This document shows positions 11,410 to 22,287 of a stretch of 64,000 nt of DNA, one piece after another (the stretch's first letter is position 1; every line of letters starts with the position of its first letter). The DNA is from Bacteroides sp. (GTDB lineage: Bacteria > Bacteroidota > Bacteroidia > Bacteroidales > Muribaculaceae): positions 1-64,000 of the forward strand of contig JAAVDB010000035.1 of the NCBI GenBank assembly GCA_014802015.1. The letters are read 5' to 3'. A program made the position numbers and the translations under genes. Under the pieces are notes generated by a model. The model had not been told where the DNA came from. It did not search any database and worked only from the letters and a program-made list of their open reading frames with translations.

Positions 11410-12180
11410 TTATTCAATCAGATGCCTGAATGCATCAAGTGATTCACGGCTACCCGCCATGACTGAGTGATTGCGGTCGGTGCGTATGGATTCGACAATG
11501 CCTCCCGCCTCCGTCACGAGCAGGATGCCGGCCGCCACATCCCATAGGTTGAGGTTGAGTTCCCAATACGCATCGAAATATCCCGCGGCCGTATAGGCGA
11601 GGTCGATAGCGGCCGAGCCCATACGTCGGATGCCGCGTACCTGAGTGCTCACTCTCGCGATGTTGCCGAGATTGTTGTCGGGATGTACTGCTCTGTCGTA
11701 GGGCATGCCTGTAGCCGTTACCATTGTGGACAGACGGCCGTTGCGGCCACAGTGTATCGGATGATTGTTGAGATACGCGCCTCCGCCCTTGTATGCGCTG
11801 AACATCTCTCCGAGATATGGGGCATACACAACGCCCGCCACAGTCTCGCCACGATATTGCAGCGCGATGGATATGGAGTAGACCGGCAATCCCTGTTTGA
11901 AATTGGTTGTGCCGTCGAGCGGATCTATCACCCACAGCCAGTCGCTGTCCGGATTGGAACTCTCTCCGCTCTCCTCCGACAGTATGGAGTGGTCGGGAAA
12001 TGTCGATCTGATGCTCTCAATTATGATTCGTTCCGATGCTTTGTCGGCCTCGGTAAGTACGTCGAAATCATTCTGTTTGGTGACTGATCTCAGATTGCTG
12101 CTTCTGAAGTATTTAAGTGTCTCCATCCCTGCTGATTCCGCCCACTGTACGGCGGCCGTCATGTAGTCGTGATAATTCAT
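11410..12180 (-). CDS. Inositol monophosphatase family protein
   Basis: EADKASERIIIESI, WVIDPLDGTTNF and WDVAAGILLVTEAGG motifs; start at MNYHDYM. Confidence 0.92.
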   Translation of the reverse strand: MNYHDYMTAAVQWAESAGMETLKYFRSSNLRSVTKQNDFDVLTEADKASERIIIESIRSTFPDHSILSEESGESSNPDSDWLWVIDPLDGTTNFKQGLPVYSISIALQYRGETVAGVVYAPYLGEMFSAYKGGGAYLNNHPIHCGRNGRLSTMVTATGMPYDRAVHPDNNLGNIARVSTQVRGIRRMGSAAIDLAYTAAGYFDAYWELNLNLWDVAAGILLVTEAGGIVESIRTDRNHSVMAGSRESLDAFRHLIE

Positions 12181-12204
12181 TAAAGAAATGTTGGATTTGT
12201 TGTG

Positions 12205-12235
12205 CAAATATAACCAAATTCTGAAATAATACAAA
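12205..12235 (-). promoter_or_regulatory. Bacteroidetes-type promoter (TTTG-N19-TATATTTG) of the inositol monophosphatase gene
   Basis: Exact -33/-7 elements with 19-nt spacing, about 25 nt before ATG. Confidence 0.7.
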
Positions 12236-12353
12236 TATAATTTCAGATGTTAAAAAACATTGTCTTTAGGGAGATAAATACTCTAAATAATTTATTACCT
12301 TTGCATCACCTTATCCCAATACCGGAATAAAAAAATTACAATAATTAGCAATT

Positions 12354-14048
12354 ATGAAAACCAGGCTTGTAGAATGTGTGCCCAATTTCAGTGAGGGGCG
12401 CGACAAAAATGTAATCAAGGCAATAACCGATGCCATCTGTGCGGCTTCGGATGTGCGTCTGCTCGATGTTGATCCGGGCGAGGCGACCAACCGAACTGTC
12501 GTGACATTTGTCGGCGAACCGGACGATGTGCTTGAAGCTGCATTCCAGGGTATTAAGAAGGCTGCCGAACTCATAGATATGCGTCAGCACCACGGAGCAC
12601 ATCCCCGTATGGGTGCTACGGATGTATGTCCCTTCGTACCGGTAAGCGGTATCACTCTCGAAGAGTGTGCCGAGTTGTCACGCAAGCTTGCCAAGAGGGT
12701 TGCCGATGAACTTGGCATCCCCGTATACTGCTATGAGGCCGCCGCATTCCGCCCCGAACGCAAGAATCTCGCCGTATGCCGCAAAGGCGAATACGAAGCT
12801 CTTGCCGATCGTATGGGCACAGAGAAAGAGGGCCCCGATTTCGGTAACCGTCCGTTTGACGAGGCGGCTGCGCGTACCGGTGCCACTACTATCGGCGCAC
12901 GCAATTTCCTCATAGCTGTAAACTTCAACCTCAACACCACGTCTACCCGCCGCGCCAATGCCATCGCATTTGACGTGCGTGAGAAGGGCCGTCCGATGCG
13001 CGAGGGGGGCAAACCTAACGGCAAACCTATGAAGGATGCCGACGGCAAGCCTATCACTATTCCGGGTACACTCCCCTGCACTAAGGCTATCGGCTGGTAT
13101 ATAGATGAATACGGCATCGCTCAGGTGTCAATGAATATCACCGACATCAACACCACACCGCTCCACGTAGCGTTTGACGAGGTGTGTCGTGCAGCCAATG
13201 AGCGCGGCATACGTGTGACCGGCACTGAGATCGTAGGTCTTGTGCCTAAGAGCGCTATCGTCGATGCAGGCCGATACTTCCTGCACAAACAGCAGCGTTC
13301 GAGCGGTATCCCTGAGAGCGAAATTATCCGCATGGCTGTCAAGTCAATGGGGCTTGATGAACTCAAACCGTTTGAGTCGGGCGAGAAGATCATCGAGTAT
13401 ATGATAGCCGATGATAAGAATAAGAAATTGGTCGACATGACATGTCGTGCATTTGCCGATGAGACCGCGTCCGAGTCACCCGCGCCCGGTGGCGGTTCGA
13501 TCTCTGCATATATGGGATCGCTCGGAGCAGCTCTTGCCACTATGGTTGCAAACCTTTCCGCACACAAGGCCGGATGGGACGACCGCTGGAAGGAGTTCTC
13601 GGATGTGGCCGAGCAAGGTCGCGCACTTGTCGACTCTCTGCTTCACCTTGTAGATGAGGATACCGAGGCGTTTAACGGCATCATGGCTGTGTTCGCTATG
13701 CCTAAGGGTACGGATGCCGAGAAGGCTGCCCGTGACGAGGCAATGGAGCGAGCCACAGAATATGCGACACGCGTGCCTCTGCGTACGATGGAGGAGTCCG
13801 TTAAGGTGTTCCCCCTTGCCATGCAGATGGCCGAGAACGGCAATCCTGCATCAGTCAGCGATGCCGGAGTCGGCGCGCTTGCCGCACGCGCAGCCGTACG
13901 CGGTGCGTTGCTTAATGTCAAGATCAATGCTGCCGGTCTCAAGAACCGTCAACTTGCCGACGAACTCGTCGGTCGTGCAGAAGCCATTGCCAAGGAGGCA
14001 GCTGAACTTGAGGAGTCGGTGCTCAAAGTTGTAGAATCGAAAATTTAA
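12354..14048 (+). CDS. ftcD: Bifunctional glutamate formimidoyltransferase / formimidotetrahydrofolate cyclodeaminase
   Basis: N-terminal LVECVPNFSEGRD...HHGAHPRMGATDVCPF and C-terminal cyclodeaminase domain SPAPGGGSISAYMGSLGAAL. Confidence 0.95.
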   Translation: MKTRLVECVPNFSEGRDKNVIKAITDAICAASDVRLLDVDPGEATNRTVVTFVGEPDDVLEAAFQGIKKAAELIDMRQHHGAHPRMGATDVCPFVPVSGITLEECAELSRKLAKRVADELGIPVYCYEAAAFRPERKNLAVCRKGEYEALADRMGTEKEGPDFGNRPFDEAAARTGATTIGARNFLIAVNFNLNTTSTRRANAIAFDVREKGRPMREGGKPNGKPMKDADGKPITIPGTLPCTKAIGWYIDEYGIAQVSMNITDINTTPLHVAFDEVCRAANERGIRVTGTEIVGLVPKSAIVDAGRYFLHKQQRSSGIPESEIIRMAVKSMGLDELKPFESGEKIIEYMIADDKNKKLVDMTCRAFADETASESPAPGGGSISAYMGSLGAALATMVANLSAHKAGWDDRWKEFSDVAEQGRALVDSLLHLVDEDTEAFNGIMAVFAMPKGTDAEKAARDEAMERATEYATRVPLRTMEESVKVFPLAMQMAENGNPASVSDAGVGALAARAAVRGALLNVKINAAGLKNRQLADELVGRAEAIAKEAAELEESVLKVVESKI

Positions 14049-14055
14049 TATTACG

Positions 14056-16074
14056 ATGATAGAAAATATAGCTGAATTTCAGTCTCAGATCAAGGCAGGT
14101 ATCCCCGAGGTGTTACCCGCCGCCCGCAAGCGTGACGAATCAGTGAGCCATGCTCCGCGCCGCAAGCAGATACTTACACCCGAAGAAGAGCGTCTCGCTC
14201 TGAAGAACGCCCTGCGTTATTTCCCCGAGCATCTGCATGCCGAGCTTGCACCCGAGTTTGTCGACGAGCTGCGTAAATACGGACGTATATATATGTATCG
14301 TTTCCGTCCCAACTACGATATGTATGCACGTCCCATTGACAGCTATCCCGCCAAGTCGCGTCAGGCGGCCGCGATCATGATGATGATTCAGAACAATCTT
14401 GATCCGGCTGTGGCGCAGCATCCCCACGAACTCATAACTTACGGTGGCAACGGTGCCGTGTTCCAGAACTGGGCACAGTATCTGCTCACCATGAAGTATC
14501 TGTCGGAGATGACCGACGAGCAGACCCTCGTTATGTACTCGGGTCATCCTCTCGGACTCTTCCCCTCACACAAGGAGGCTCCGCGTGTGGTCGTGACCAA
14601 CGGTATGGTGATACCTAATCATTCCAAGCCTGACGACTGGGAACGTCTCAATGCTCTCGGTGTGTCACAATACGGTCAGATGACCGCCGGATCATATATG
14701 TATATCGGTCCGCAGGGCATCGTGCATGGAACAACCATCACCGTGCTCAACGCCGCACGCCGTCGTTTTACCGACTCACGTAATACCACTGCCGGAATGC
14801 TCTTCGTATCATCCGGTCTCGGAGGTATGTCAGGTGCACAGCCCAAGGCCGGTAACATAGCCGGGGTGGTCAGCGTAGTGGCTGAGATCAATCCCAAGGC
14901 TGTGGAGAAGCGTCACGCTCAGGGTTGGGTCGACGAGGTGTACGATTCGCTTGACGAGCTGATGCCGCGCATACGTCAGGCCCGTGCAGAGGGTCGTGCC
15001 GTGTCGATGGCTTATCTCGGTAATGTAGTTGACCTGTGGGAGCGTCTTGCTGCTGAGGGTGAGAGCGTCGACCTCGGTTCCGACCAGACTTCACTGCATA
15101 ATCCCTGGGCCGGCGGTTACTATCCCGTAGGTCTGTCGCTCGAAGAGTCAAACGCCATGATGGCGGACGATCCCGAAGAGTTCCGCAAGCGTGTACAGGA
15201 GTCGCTGCGCCGTCAGATCGCTGCTATCAACAAGCTTACGGACGCAGGTATGTACTTCTTCGACTATGGCAACGCATTCCTGCTCGAATCATCGCGTGCA
15301 GGGGCTGACGTACTCAAGGCTGACGGTTCGTTCCGTTATCCCTCATACGTTCAGGACATCATGGGCCCGCTCTTCTTCGATTACGGTTTCGGTCCCTTCC
15401 GTTGGGTATGTACATCCGGCACACCCGAGGATCTTGCCGCAACCGACCGTATCGCCGCACGCGTGCTCGAAGAGTTGCGTGAAGAGGTGACCGATGACAT
15501 CCGCGGTCAGCTTGACGATAATATCCACTGGATTAAGTCAGCCGCCGAGAATCATCTTGTAGTCGGTTCGCAGGCCCGTATACTCTATGCCGATTCTGAA
15601 GGTCGTACACGCATCGCCCTTGCATTCAACGAAGCCATCCGTAACGGTGAGCTCTCGGCGCCCGTAGTGCTCGGTCGCGACCATCACGATGTGTCGGGTA
15701 CCGACTCACCCTATCGCGAGACCTCCAACATTTACGACGGCTCAAATCTCTGTGCCGACATGGCTGTGCATAATGTCATCGGTGACTCGTTCCGCGGTGC
15801 TACATGGGTATCGCTCCACAATGGCGGCGGAGTAGGCTGGGGCGAAGTGATGAATGGCGGTTTCGGTATGGTTATCGACGGAACACCCGAGGCTGATACA
15901 CGTATCCGCCGTATGCTCCTCTGGGATGTCAATAACGGTATCTCACGTCGTTCATGGGCACGCAACAAGGGTGCGATGGATGCCATCAAGCGCGAGATGG
16001 AACGTACTCCCGGACTCACGGTCACTCTGCCTAATATTGCCGATGACACTCTTATCGAAAAGGTACTCGGATAA
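14056..16074 (+). CDS. hutU: Urocanate hydratase
   Basis: Urocanase signatures (YGGNGAVFQNW, SSGLGGMSGAQPKAG) and hut context. Confidence 0.95.
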   Translation: MIENIAEFQSQIKAGIPEVLPAARKRDESVSHAPRRKQILTPEEERLALKNALRYFPEHLHAELAPEFVDELRKYGRIYMYRFRPNYDMYARPIDSYPAKSRQAAAIMMMIQNNLDPAVAQHPHELITYGGNGAVFQNWAQYLLTMKYLSEMTDEQTLVMYSGHPLGLFPSHKEAPRVVVTNGMVIPNHSKPDDWERLNALGVSQYGQMTAGSYMYIGPQGIVHGTTITVLNAARRRFTDSRNTTAGMLFVSSGLGGMSGAQPKAGNIAGVVSVVAEINPKAVEKRHAQGWVDEVYDSLDELMPRIRQARAEGRAVSMAYLGNVVDLWERLAAEGESVDLGSDQTSLHNPWAGGYYPVGLSLEESNAMMADDPEEFRKRVQESLRRQIAAINKLTDAGMYFFDYGNAFLLESSRAGADVLKADGSFRYPSYVQDIMGPLFFDYGFGPFRWVCTSGTPEDLAATDRIAARVLEELREEVTDDIRGQLDDNIHWIKSAAENHLVVGSQARILYADSEGRTRIALAFNEAIRNGELSAPVVLGRDHHDVSGTDSPYRETSNIYDGSNLCADMAVHNVIGDSFRGATWVSLHNGGGVGWGEVMNGGFGMVIDGTPEADTRIRRMLLWDVNNGISRRSWARNKGAMDAIKREMERTPGLTVTLPNIADDTLIEKVLG

Positions 16075-16114
16075 TTACACCCTCAAAAGGATTAACGAAT
16101 ATTCAGACTGTAAA

Positions 16115-17596
16115 ATGAATCACGAAATTTCAGCCGAATGGCTCACTATAGAGAAAGTTGAGGAAATCCTCAACAATCATGCCACACTCTCACTCTCGGA
16201 GGAAGCCAAGGAACGCATCGAGAAGTGCCGTCAGTATCTTGATGAGAAGATGGAGTCGCAGACCGAACCGATCTATGGCATTACCACCGGTTTCGGATCA
16301 CTGTGCAACATATCGATCGATAAGGAGAGCCTCTCACAGTTGCAGAAGAATCTTGTCATGTCACATGCATGCGGACTCGGCGAGCGCGTCGCTCCTGAGA
16401 TCGTACGCCTGATGCTCCTGCTCAAGATCCAGTCACTCTCATACGGTAACTCGGGTGTACAGCTGGCCACGGTGCAGCGTCTCATCGACTTCTTCAATGC
16501 CGACATCCTCCCCGTTGTATTCAGCCAGGGTTCTCTCGGCGCGTCGGGAGACCTCGCTCCGCTCGCCAATCTCAGTCTGCCCCTGCTCGGCCTCGGTGAG
16601 GTGATGTGGCACGGACATATCCTGCCCGCATCGGAAGTGCTCGACAATATGGGCTGGCGTCCCATCGAACTGCAATCAAAGGAGGGCCTCGCTCTGCTCA
16701 ACGGCACACAGTTTATGTCAGCTCATGCCACATCGGCGCTTATCAAGGCGCTGCGCCTGAGCCGTGTCGCCGACAAGATCGCCGCCATGTCGCTCGACGC
16801 ATTCGACGGACGCCTCGAACCGTTCGGTGACGAGGTCAACCGTGTGCGTCATCACAAGGGTCAGATAGAGACGGCTGCTGCGATGCGTGAACTTCTCGCC
16901 GGTAGCGAGATTGCCTCTCATCCCAAGAAGCATGTGCAGGATCCTTACTCATTCCGCTGCATCCCCCAGGTGCATGGTGCTGTCAAGGACACCGTGGCAT
17001 ACGTCAAGGGTAAGATCGAGGATGAGATCAACAGCCCTACGGACAATCCCACTATCTTCCCCGAGAACGATATTATCGTGTCGGCCGGCAATTTCCATGG
17101 CGAACCGATCGCACTCCCGATGGATTTCCTCGCTGTTGCACTTGCCGAACTGGCCAATATCTCAGAGCGCCGTATCTATAAGCTCATCTCTGGGGCACGT
17201 TCGCTCCCCTCGTTCCTCGTGGCAAAGCCGGGTCTTAACAGCGGATTCATGATTCCGCAGTATGCCGCTGCTTCGATCGTGAGCCAGAACAAGGGTCTGT
17301 GCTGGCCCAACAGCGTTGACTCCATCCCCTCGTCGCAGGGTCAGGAGGATCACGTGTCGATGGGCTCGAACTCGGCCACCAAGCTGATACGTGTAGTCGA
17401 CAACACCGAGCGTGTACTTGCCATCGAGCTCTTCAATGCCGCACAGGCTCTTGAGTTCCGCCGTCCGCTCAAATCGTCCCCCATCGTCGAGGAGTATCAT
17501 GCCGCTTACCGTCGTGAAGTACCGTTCATACAGAACGACACCGTGATGTATACTTACATTGAGAAGTCCGTACAGTTCCTGCGTCAGAACTCATAA
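16115..17596 (+). CDS. hutH: Histidine ammonia-lyase
   Basis: MIO motif GSLGASGDLAPLANLSL; start at MNHEISAEW (ORF track extends upstream into hutU). Confidence 0.95.
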   Translation: MNHEISAEWLTIEKVEEILNNHATLSLSEEAKERIEKCRQYLDEKMESQTEPIYGITTGFGSLCNISIDKESLSQLQKNLVMSHACGLGERVAPEIVRLMLLLKIQSLSYGNSGVQLATVQRLIDFFNADILPVVFSQGSLGASGDLAPLANLSLPLLGLGEVMWHGHILPASEVLDNMGWRPIELQSKEGLALLNGTQFMSAHATSALIKALRLSRVADKIAAMSLDAFDGRLEPFGDEVNRVRHHKGQIETAAAMRELLAGSEIASHPKKHVQDPYSFRCIPQVHGAVKDTVAYVKGKIEDEINSPTDNPTIFPENDIIVSAGNFHGEPIALPMDFLAVALAELANISERRIYKLISGARSLPSFLVAKPGLNSGFMIPQYAAASIVSQNKGLCWPNSVDSIPSSQGQEDHVSMGSNSATKLIRVVDNTERVLAIELFNAAQALEFRRPLKSSPIVEEYHAAYRREVPFIQNDTVMYTYIEKSVQFLRQNS

Positions 17597-17602
17597 CGTT
17601 CT

Positions 17603-18832
17603 ATGAAATTATTCAGAAACATAGGTGCCATAGTCGGCGTCCGGGAGGGCGCCGGCGAGGCTCTTCGCGGATCGGACATGAATCTCCTCCCCGTAATGGA
17701 GGATGCATGGATGACGGTAGACGGAGAGACGATACATGCGTATGGCCCGATGTCATCCTGTCCTGCTGAGGCTGATGAAGTCGTCGATGTGAACGGCGGA
17801 TGGATATTCCCGTCATTCTGCGACTCGCACACTCATATAGTGTTTGCGGGCAGCCGTGAACGAGAGTTTGTCGACAAGATAAACGGACTGAGTTATGCCG
17901 AAATCGCTGCGCGTGGCGGTGGCATACTCAACTCGGCCGACCGTCTGCACAATTATAGTGAGGACCAATTGTTTGACGAGGCGGTGCCACGTCTTTGTGC
18001 CATAATAGCTTCAGGTACAGGAGCCGTCGAGATCAAGAGCGGTTATGGACTGACGCTTGAGGATGAGATCAAGATACTGCGTGTCATCGCACGTATCAAG
18101 AGGGAATTTCCCCTTGAGGTCCGTTCGACATTTCTCGGCGCTCATGCTGTAGGGCGTGCATACGAGGGCAGACAGGATGATTATGTTGAGCACGTGTGCC
18201 GTGATATGCTACCGGCCGTAGCGGCCGAAGGCTTGGCCGATTATGTGGATGTGTTCTGCGAGCAGGGATTTTTTACTGTCGGGCAGACAGAGAAGATTTT
18301 CAATGAAGCCGCCCGTTACGGCATCGCTCCGCGTCTGCATGCCAATCAGCTGCATTGCTCGGGTGGTGTGCAGGTCGGTGTGGCCAACGGTGCTGCATCA
18401 GTCGATCATCTTGAGAATATCGGTCAGACGGAGATCGATCTGCTTGCGACATCCCCGACCATTGCGACGGTGCTGCCCGGCGCATCATTCTTCCTGAATA
18501 TGTGTCACGCTCCGGCTCCTGCGCTTATCAAGGCTGGTGCGGCTGTGGCAATAGCATCGGATTACAATCCCGGCACATCCCCCTCGGGCGACATGCGGTT
18601 CATGTCATCGCTCGGATGTATACAGTTGCGCATGACGCCCGAGCAGGCTCTTAACGCATCTACGCTCAACGGTGCCGCGGCCATGGGACTCGCCTCACGC
18701 TACGGATCGATCACTTCCGGCAAGGTTGCATCGTTCTTCATCACGCGTCCGCTCCCGTCGGCAGCTTATCTGTTGTACTCTTACACCGAACCGCTCATCG
18801 AGCGCATCTATCTCCGCGGTCGCGAAGTGTAA
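17603..18832 (+). CDS. hutI: Imidazolonepropionase
   Basis: Amidohydrolase motif CDSHTHIVFAGSRE, SDYNPGTSPSGDM; hut operon context. Confidence 0.95.
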   Translation: MKLFRNIGAIVGVREGAGEALRGSDMNLLPVMEDAWMTVDGETIHAYGPMSSCPAEADEVVDVNGGWIFPSFCDSHTHIVFAGSREREFVDKINGLSYAEIAARGGGILNSADRLHNYSEDQLFDEAVPRLCAIIASGTGAVEIKSGYGLTLEDEIKILRVIARIKREFPLEVRSTFLGAHAVGRAYEGRQDDYVEHVCRDMLPAVAAEGLADYVDVFCEQGFFTVGQTEKIFNEAARYGIAPRLHANQLHCSGGVQVGVANGAASVDHLENIGQTEIDLLATSPTIATVLPGASFFLNMCHAPAPALIKAGAAVAIASDYNPGTSPSGDMRFMSSLGCIQLRMTPEQALNASTLNGAAAMGLASRYGSITSGKVASFFITRPLPSAAYLLYSYTEPLIERIYLRGREV

Positions 18833-18848
18833 ACACATCCGCCATAAT

Positions 18849-18898
18849 ACACGCACACCCGCCGAGCCTGTCATCGGACTCAGCGGGTGCGCGTGTGT
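18849..18898 (+). terminator. hut operon terminator hairpin
   Basis: acacgcacacccgc...gcgggtgcgcgtgtgt inverted repeat after hutI. Confidence 0.75.
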
Positions 18899-19008
18899 TT
18901 ATTCGCTTACACCTGAGCCACGCTCTTGCGATACTTTTTTATTCTACCTCAAAAAGTTTTATCGGACAGCAATAATTTTCTTATGGGGCGGTTTCGGTTA
19001 TATGTAAC

Positions 19009-19039
19009 GAAAGAGCCCGGTGAAGCACCGGACTCTTTC
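19009..19039 (-). terminator. Hairpin downstream of ABC-F gene
   Basis: gaaagagcccggtg-aag-caccggactctttc. Confidence 0.65.
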
Positions 19040-19067
19040 AGTCAATGTATATGTCTACATGTCGAGA

Positions 19068-20687
19068 TCAATTAAGTTGCTCGGCCTTCTTCTTTTCGAG
19101 AAATTCGTTGATGCCGCAGAGATGTTCGCGCACTTTGCCTCCGCCAAATTCATAGACTTTCGTCACAAGACCGTCCAGAAAGTCGCGGTCGTGACTGACA
19201 ACAATAAGTGTGCCGTCAAAGTCGCGCAGGGCCTGTTTGAGAATATCCTTGGTCTTGAGATCAAGATGATTGGTAGGCTCGTCAAGTATGAGCAGATTGA
19301 TCGGTTCGAGCAAAAGCTTGATCATGCACAGGCGCACACGTTCACCGCCCGACAACACCTTTACCTTCTTCTGATTCTCCTCGCCGCCGAACATAAATGC
19401 ACCAAGCAGGTCACGAATCTTCAGACGCACGTCACCTACGGCTATATCGTCGATGGTCTGAAATACGGTCAGATCCTCGTCAAGCAGAGATGCACTGTTC
19501 TGCGCAAAGTAACCGATTTTGACGTTGTGACCCAACGTCAGGGAGCCATCGTGGGTGATTTCTTTCATTATGGCTTTGACCATGGTAGACTTACCCTCGC
19601 CGTTACGGCCGGCGAAGGCTACCTTGTCACCGCGCTCGATGGTGAATGATGCGTTGGAGAATACCGGCACGCCGTCATAGCTCTTGCCCACACCCTCGGC
19701 TATCACAGGATAACTGCCGCTGCGCGGGCATGGGGGGAACTTCAGGCGCAATGCTGATGTATCCTCCTCATCCACCTCCACAATTTCAAGTTTTTCGAGC
19801 CATTTGACCTTGCTCTGCACCTGAAATGTCTTGGAGTAAGTGCCCTTGAAACGCTCGATAAATTCGCGTGCCTCGGCTATCTGCTTCTGCTGGTCGTCAT
19901 ACTGTTTCTGCTGTTGCTGACGGCGCTCCTTACGCAGCTCAAGATAGTGGCTGTAACGGGCCTTATAGTCATAGATGCGTCCCAGAGTCACCTCGATGGT
20001 GCGGGTTGTAATCGTGTCGATGAAACGACGGTCGTGACTGATGACCACCACTGCCATCGGGCTGTTGATGATGAAATCCTCAAGCCAGCCGATCGACTCG
20101 ATGTCGAGATGGTTGGTCGGCTCGTCAAGCAGCAGTACGTCCGGGTTTTGCAGGAGTAACTTGGCGAGCTCGATGCGCATGCGCCATCCTCCGGAAAATT
20201 CCGAAGTGGGACGCCCGAAGTCGGAACGTTCAAATCCCATGCCGAGCAGTGCCTTCTCCACATCTTCCTCAAAGTGAGTCAGGTCGATGGCATAAAACTT
20301 TTCGCTCACGGCCGACACTTTTTCGATGAGCTGCATGTACGAGTCGCTCTCATAGTCAGTACGTGTGGCGAGTTCGTTGTTCATCGCCTCGATTTCGGCC
20401 TCCATTTCCTTAAGATGTGCAAAGGCCTGAGAGGCTTCCTCAAACACCGTGCGACCATCCTCGGTCATCATGTGCTGAGGCAGATAACACACCGTGCAAT
20501 CCTTAGGCACTGATACAGAGCCGCGAGTGGGTTGACGCACTCCGGCAAGAATCTTTAGCAGTGTGCTCTTGCCCGCACCGTTCTTACCCATCAGGGCTAT
20601 GCGGTCCTTAGGATTGATCACGAAAGAAACATCCTTGAAGAGGGTAGTTCCCCCGAACTCCACGGTAAGTCCGTCAACTGAAACCAT
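19068..20687 (-). CDS. ABC-F family ATP-binding protein
   Basis: Two ABC domains (GKNGAGKST, GRNGEGKST; LSGGERVRLCM), no TM segments, ABC-F linker. Confidence 0.93.
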   Translation of the reverse strand: MVSVDGLTVEFGGTTLFKDVSFVINPKDRIALMGKNGAGKSTLLKILAGVRQPTRGSVSVPKDCTVCYLPQHMMTEDGRTVFEEASQAFAHLKEMEAEIEAMNNELATRTDYESDSYMQLIEKVSAVSEKFYAIDLTHFEEDVEKALLGMGFERSDFGRPTSEFSGGWRMRIELAKLLLQNPDVLLLDEPTNHLDIESIGWLEDFIINSPMAVVVISHDRRFIDTITTRTIEVTLGRIYDYKARYSHYLELRKERRQQQQKQYDDQQKQIAEAREFIERFKGTYSKTFQVQSKVKWLEKLEIVEVDEEDTSALRLKFPPCPRSGSYPVIAEGVGKSYDGVPVFSNASFTIERGDKVAFAGRNGEGKSTMVKAIMKEITHDGSLTLGHNVKIGYFAQNSASLLDEDLTVFQTIDDIAVGDVRLKIRDLLGAFMFGGEENQKKVKVLSGGERVRLCMIKLLLEPINLLILDEPTNHLDLKTKDILKQALRDFDGTLIVVSHDRDFLDGLVTKVYEFGGGKVREHLCGINEFLEKKKAEQLN

Positions 20688-20784
20688 ATTATATATCGTC
20701 GATTAGAATTTGCAAAAATAAATGCAAAGCTACAAAATCCCCGCCACAACCACAAATTCAGTAGCACAGTCGCATTAACCGCAT

Positions 20785-22278
20785 TTACCCCAAAGGAAAG
20801 AGGGTTTCTACTAATCGGATTTTATCTTGGAAGGGAAGGTTGAAAATGTCTTGCTTCATCAGGTCGGAATAGATTTCCATATTCGGTCGAATGAATTTTC
20901 GGTGGCGCTTTCCATTGATAAGTGTAGAGACTTCAATATATCCTTTGGAATTTACAGAGAGGGAAAGACAGTCAATGGTTCTTCCAAATGTATCGTTGAA
21001 CGAAGAATATACATTATTCTCTTTATTATGATAACCGAATGCAATCAGATTTTCAGTTAGAGTTTTCTGAATGATGCTGCGCCATGGTTGGGTAATACCA
21101 TTTTCTGTCGCGTATCGGTTGAAATCCTTGATGGCATCTGCAACTCGGTTTATCATAGCGTTGGCATTCTTAATATCATTTTGTTTTGCGAAATCGAGTA
21201 AGTCAGCTTTTGTAATCTCGCTCGTTTTGCCTCCGATGCTCAATCTTCGTTCGATATTAGGACCGGTTCCGTTCGTGTTGAAAATGAAAGTTATATCGTA
21301 TGCCGGCGCCAGTCGCCATTTGCCGTTTTCTTCAAGAAGAAACGCGAAGTTCTTGTTATGATCGTCAGTGTTGTTGGTCATAACATTAAAAGCTAACCGG
21401 CAGAAAAGCTGCTCGATCTCTGACTCCGAAATTGAAAGTTCCCGACAGGTAGCCACGAGATCTTCGTAACTGCGAGCTTCGGGATTCATTGCTGCCAAAG
21501 TCTGCATGTGGATCTTCTTTCCGTTGACTCTGTCAAATCGTTTCGTAAGGAAATGGTTTATACCGTCAACCGGGAATAACCGACATTCTTCCATAATGAT
21601 ACCGGCAGCGACAGCCATATTGTAATAAGCTGTCTCAATTTCAGCAATCGGCATGGACTTATCACCGAATTTCAGGATATAGTAGTCAAAGCCATCAAGT
21701 CCATCGGTTTGTCCTGATCGTGTTTCCCCGGTTTCCTCATTTATGGCAATAATAGCTTTCATCTGTCTGCCACCGGCTGATGTACCAACTGCGAGAAGTG
21801 CCTGTAAAGTCAGCTCCTCATTAGTATTCAGAACTATATTATCCCTGTCTTCAAGAATTTTCAGAGATATATCGTATAGAGATTTGATGTCGATTTTTCG
21901 ATTATGGGTAAGATCATCAGCGCATGGTTCATATTCCAAAGCGCCCATTCCTCGTGTGCCTATAAACATAAGCTTATAGAGCGGAGTGACTTTATTGCGA
22001 GGAATCTTATTATCCTTCACCCATTTATCAAAGAGTGTATTACCCCACGAATCAGGCAGCGAGTCTGCGATAAATGGTGGCAAACCCTGATACAGCGGTC
22101 GCTCATCACCATAAATCGGTAAAAGAGCATTACGGTTCTTTGCAGATGACAGCAAAGGTGCTATGTCAGGAATATCGTTTAGATCAGGATTATACATAAA
22201 GTATGTCCGTCTCGTCGCTGAGTTCCAAACGAGCCGTCCGATTTCTTTTCCCCATAATTTTACCTTCAAGTAGGTCAT
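20785..22278 (-). CDS. hipA: HipA-family serine/threonine kinase toxin
   Basis: HipA N-terminal and kinase domains; catalytic NNTDDHNKNFAFL and DITF motifs intact. Confidence 0.9.
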   Translation of the reverse strand: MTYLKVKLWGKEIGRLVWNSATRRTYFMYNPDLNDIPDIAPLLSSAKNRNALLPIYGDERPLYQGLPPFIADSLPDSWGNTLFDKWVKDNKIPRNKVTPLYKLMFIGTRGMGALEYEPCADDLTHNRKIDIKSLYDISLKILEDRDNIVLNTNEELTLQALLAVGTSAGGRQMKAIIAINEETGETRSGQTDGLDGFDYYILKFGDKSMPIAEIETAYYNMAVAAGIIMEECRLFPVDGINHFLTKRFDRVNGKKIHMQTLAAMNPEARSYEDLVATCRELSISESEIEQLFCRLAFNVMTNNTDDHNKNFAFLLEENGKWRLAPAYDITFIFNTNGTGPNIERRLSIGGKTSEITKADLLDFAKQNDIKNANAMINRVADAIKDFNRYATENGITQPWRSIIQKTLTENLIAFGYHNKENNVYSSFNDTFGRTIDCLSLSVNSKGYIEVSTLINGKRHRKFIRPNMEIYSDLMKQDIFNLPFQDKIRLVETLFPLG

Positions 22279-22287
22279 AGGTCAGAG

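Noticed and set aside
15854-16114. N-terminal extension of the hutH ORF into hutU
   Set aside because: Out-of-frame reading of hutU; the HAL family start is at 16115.
19020-19649. 209-aa plus-strand ORF opposite the ABC-F gene
   Set aside because: Antisense shadow ORF that begins in the terminator hairpin.
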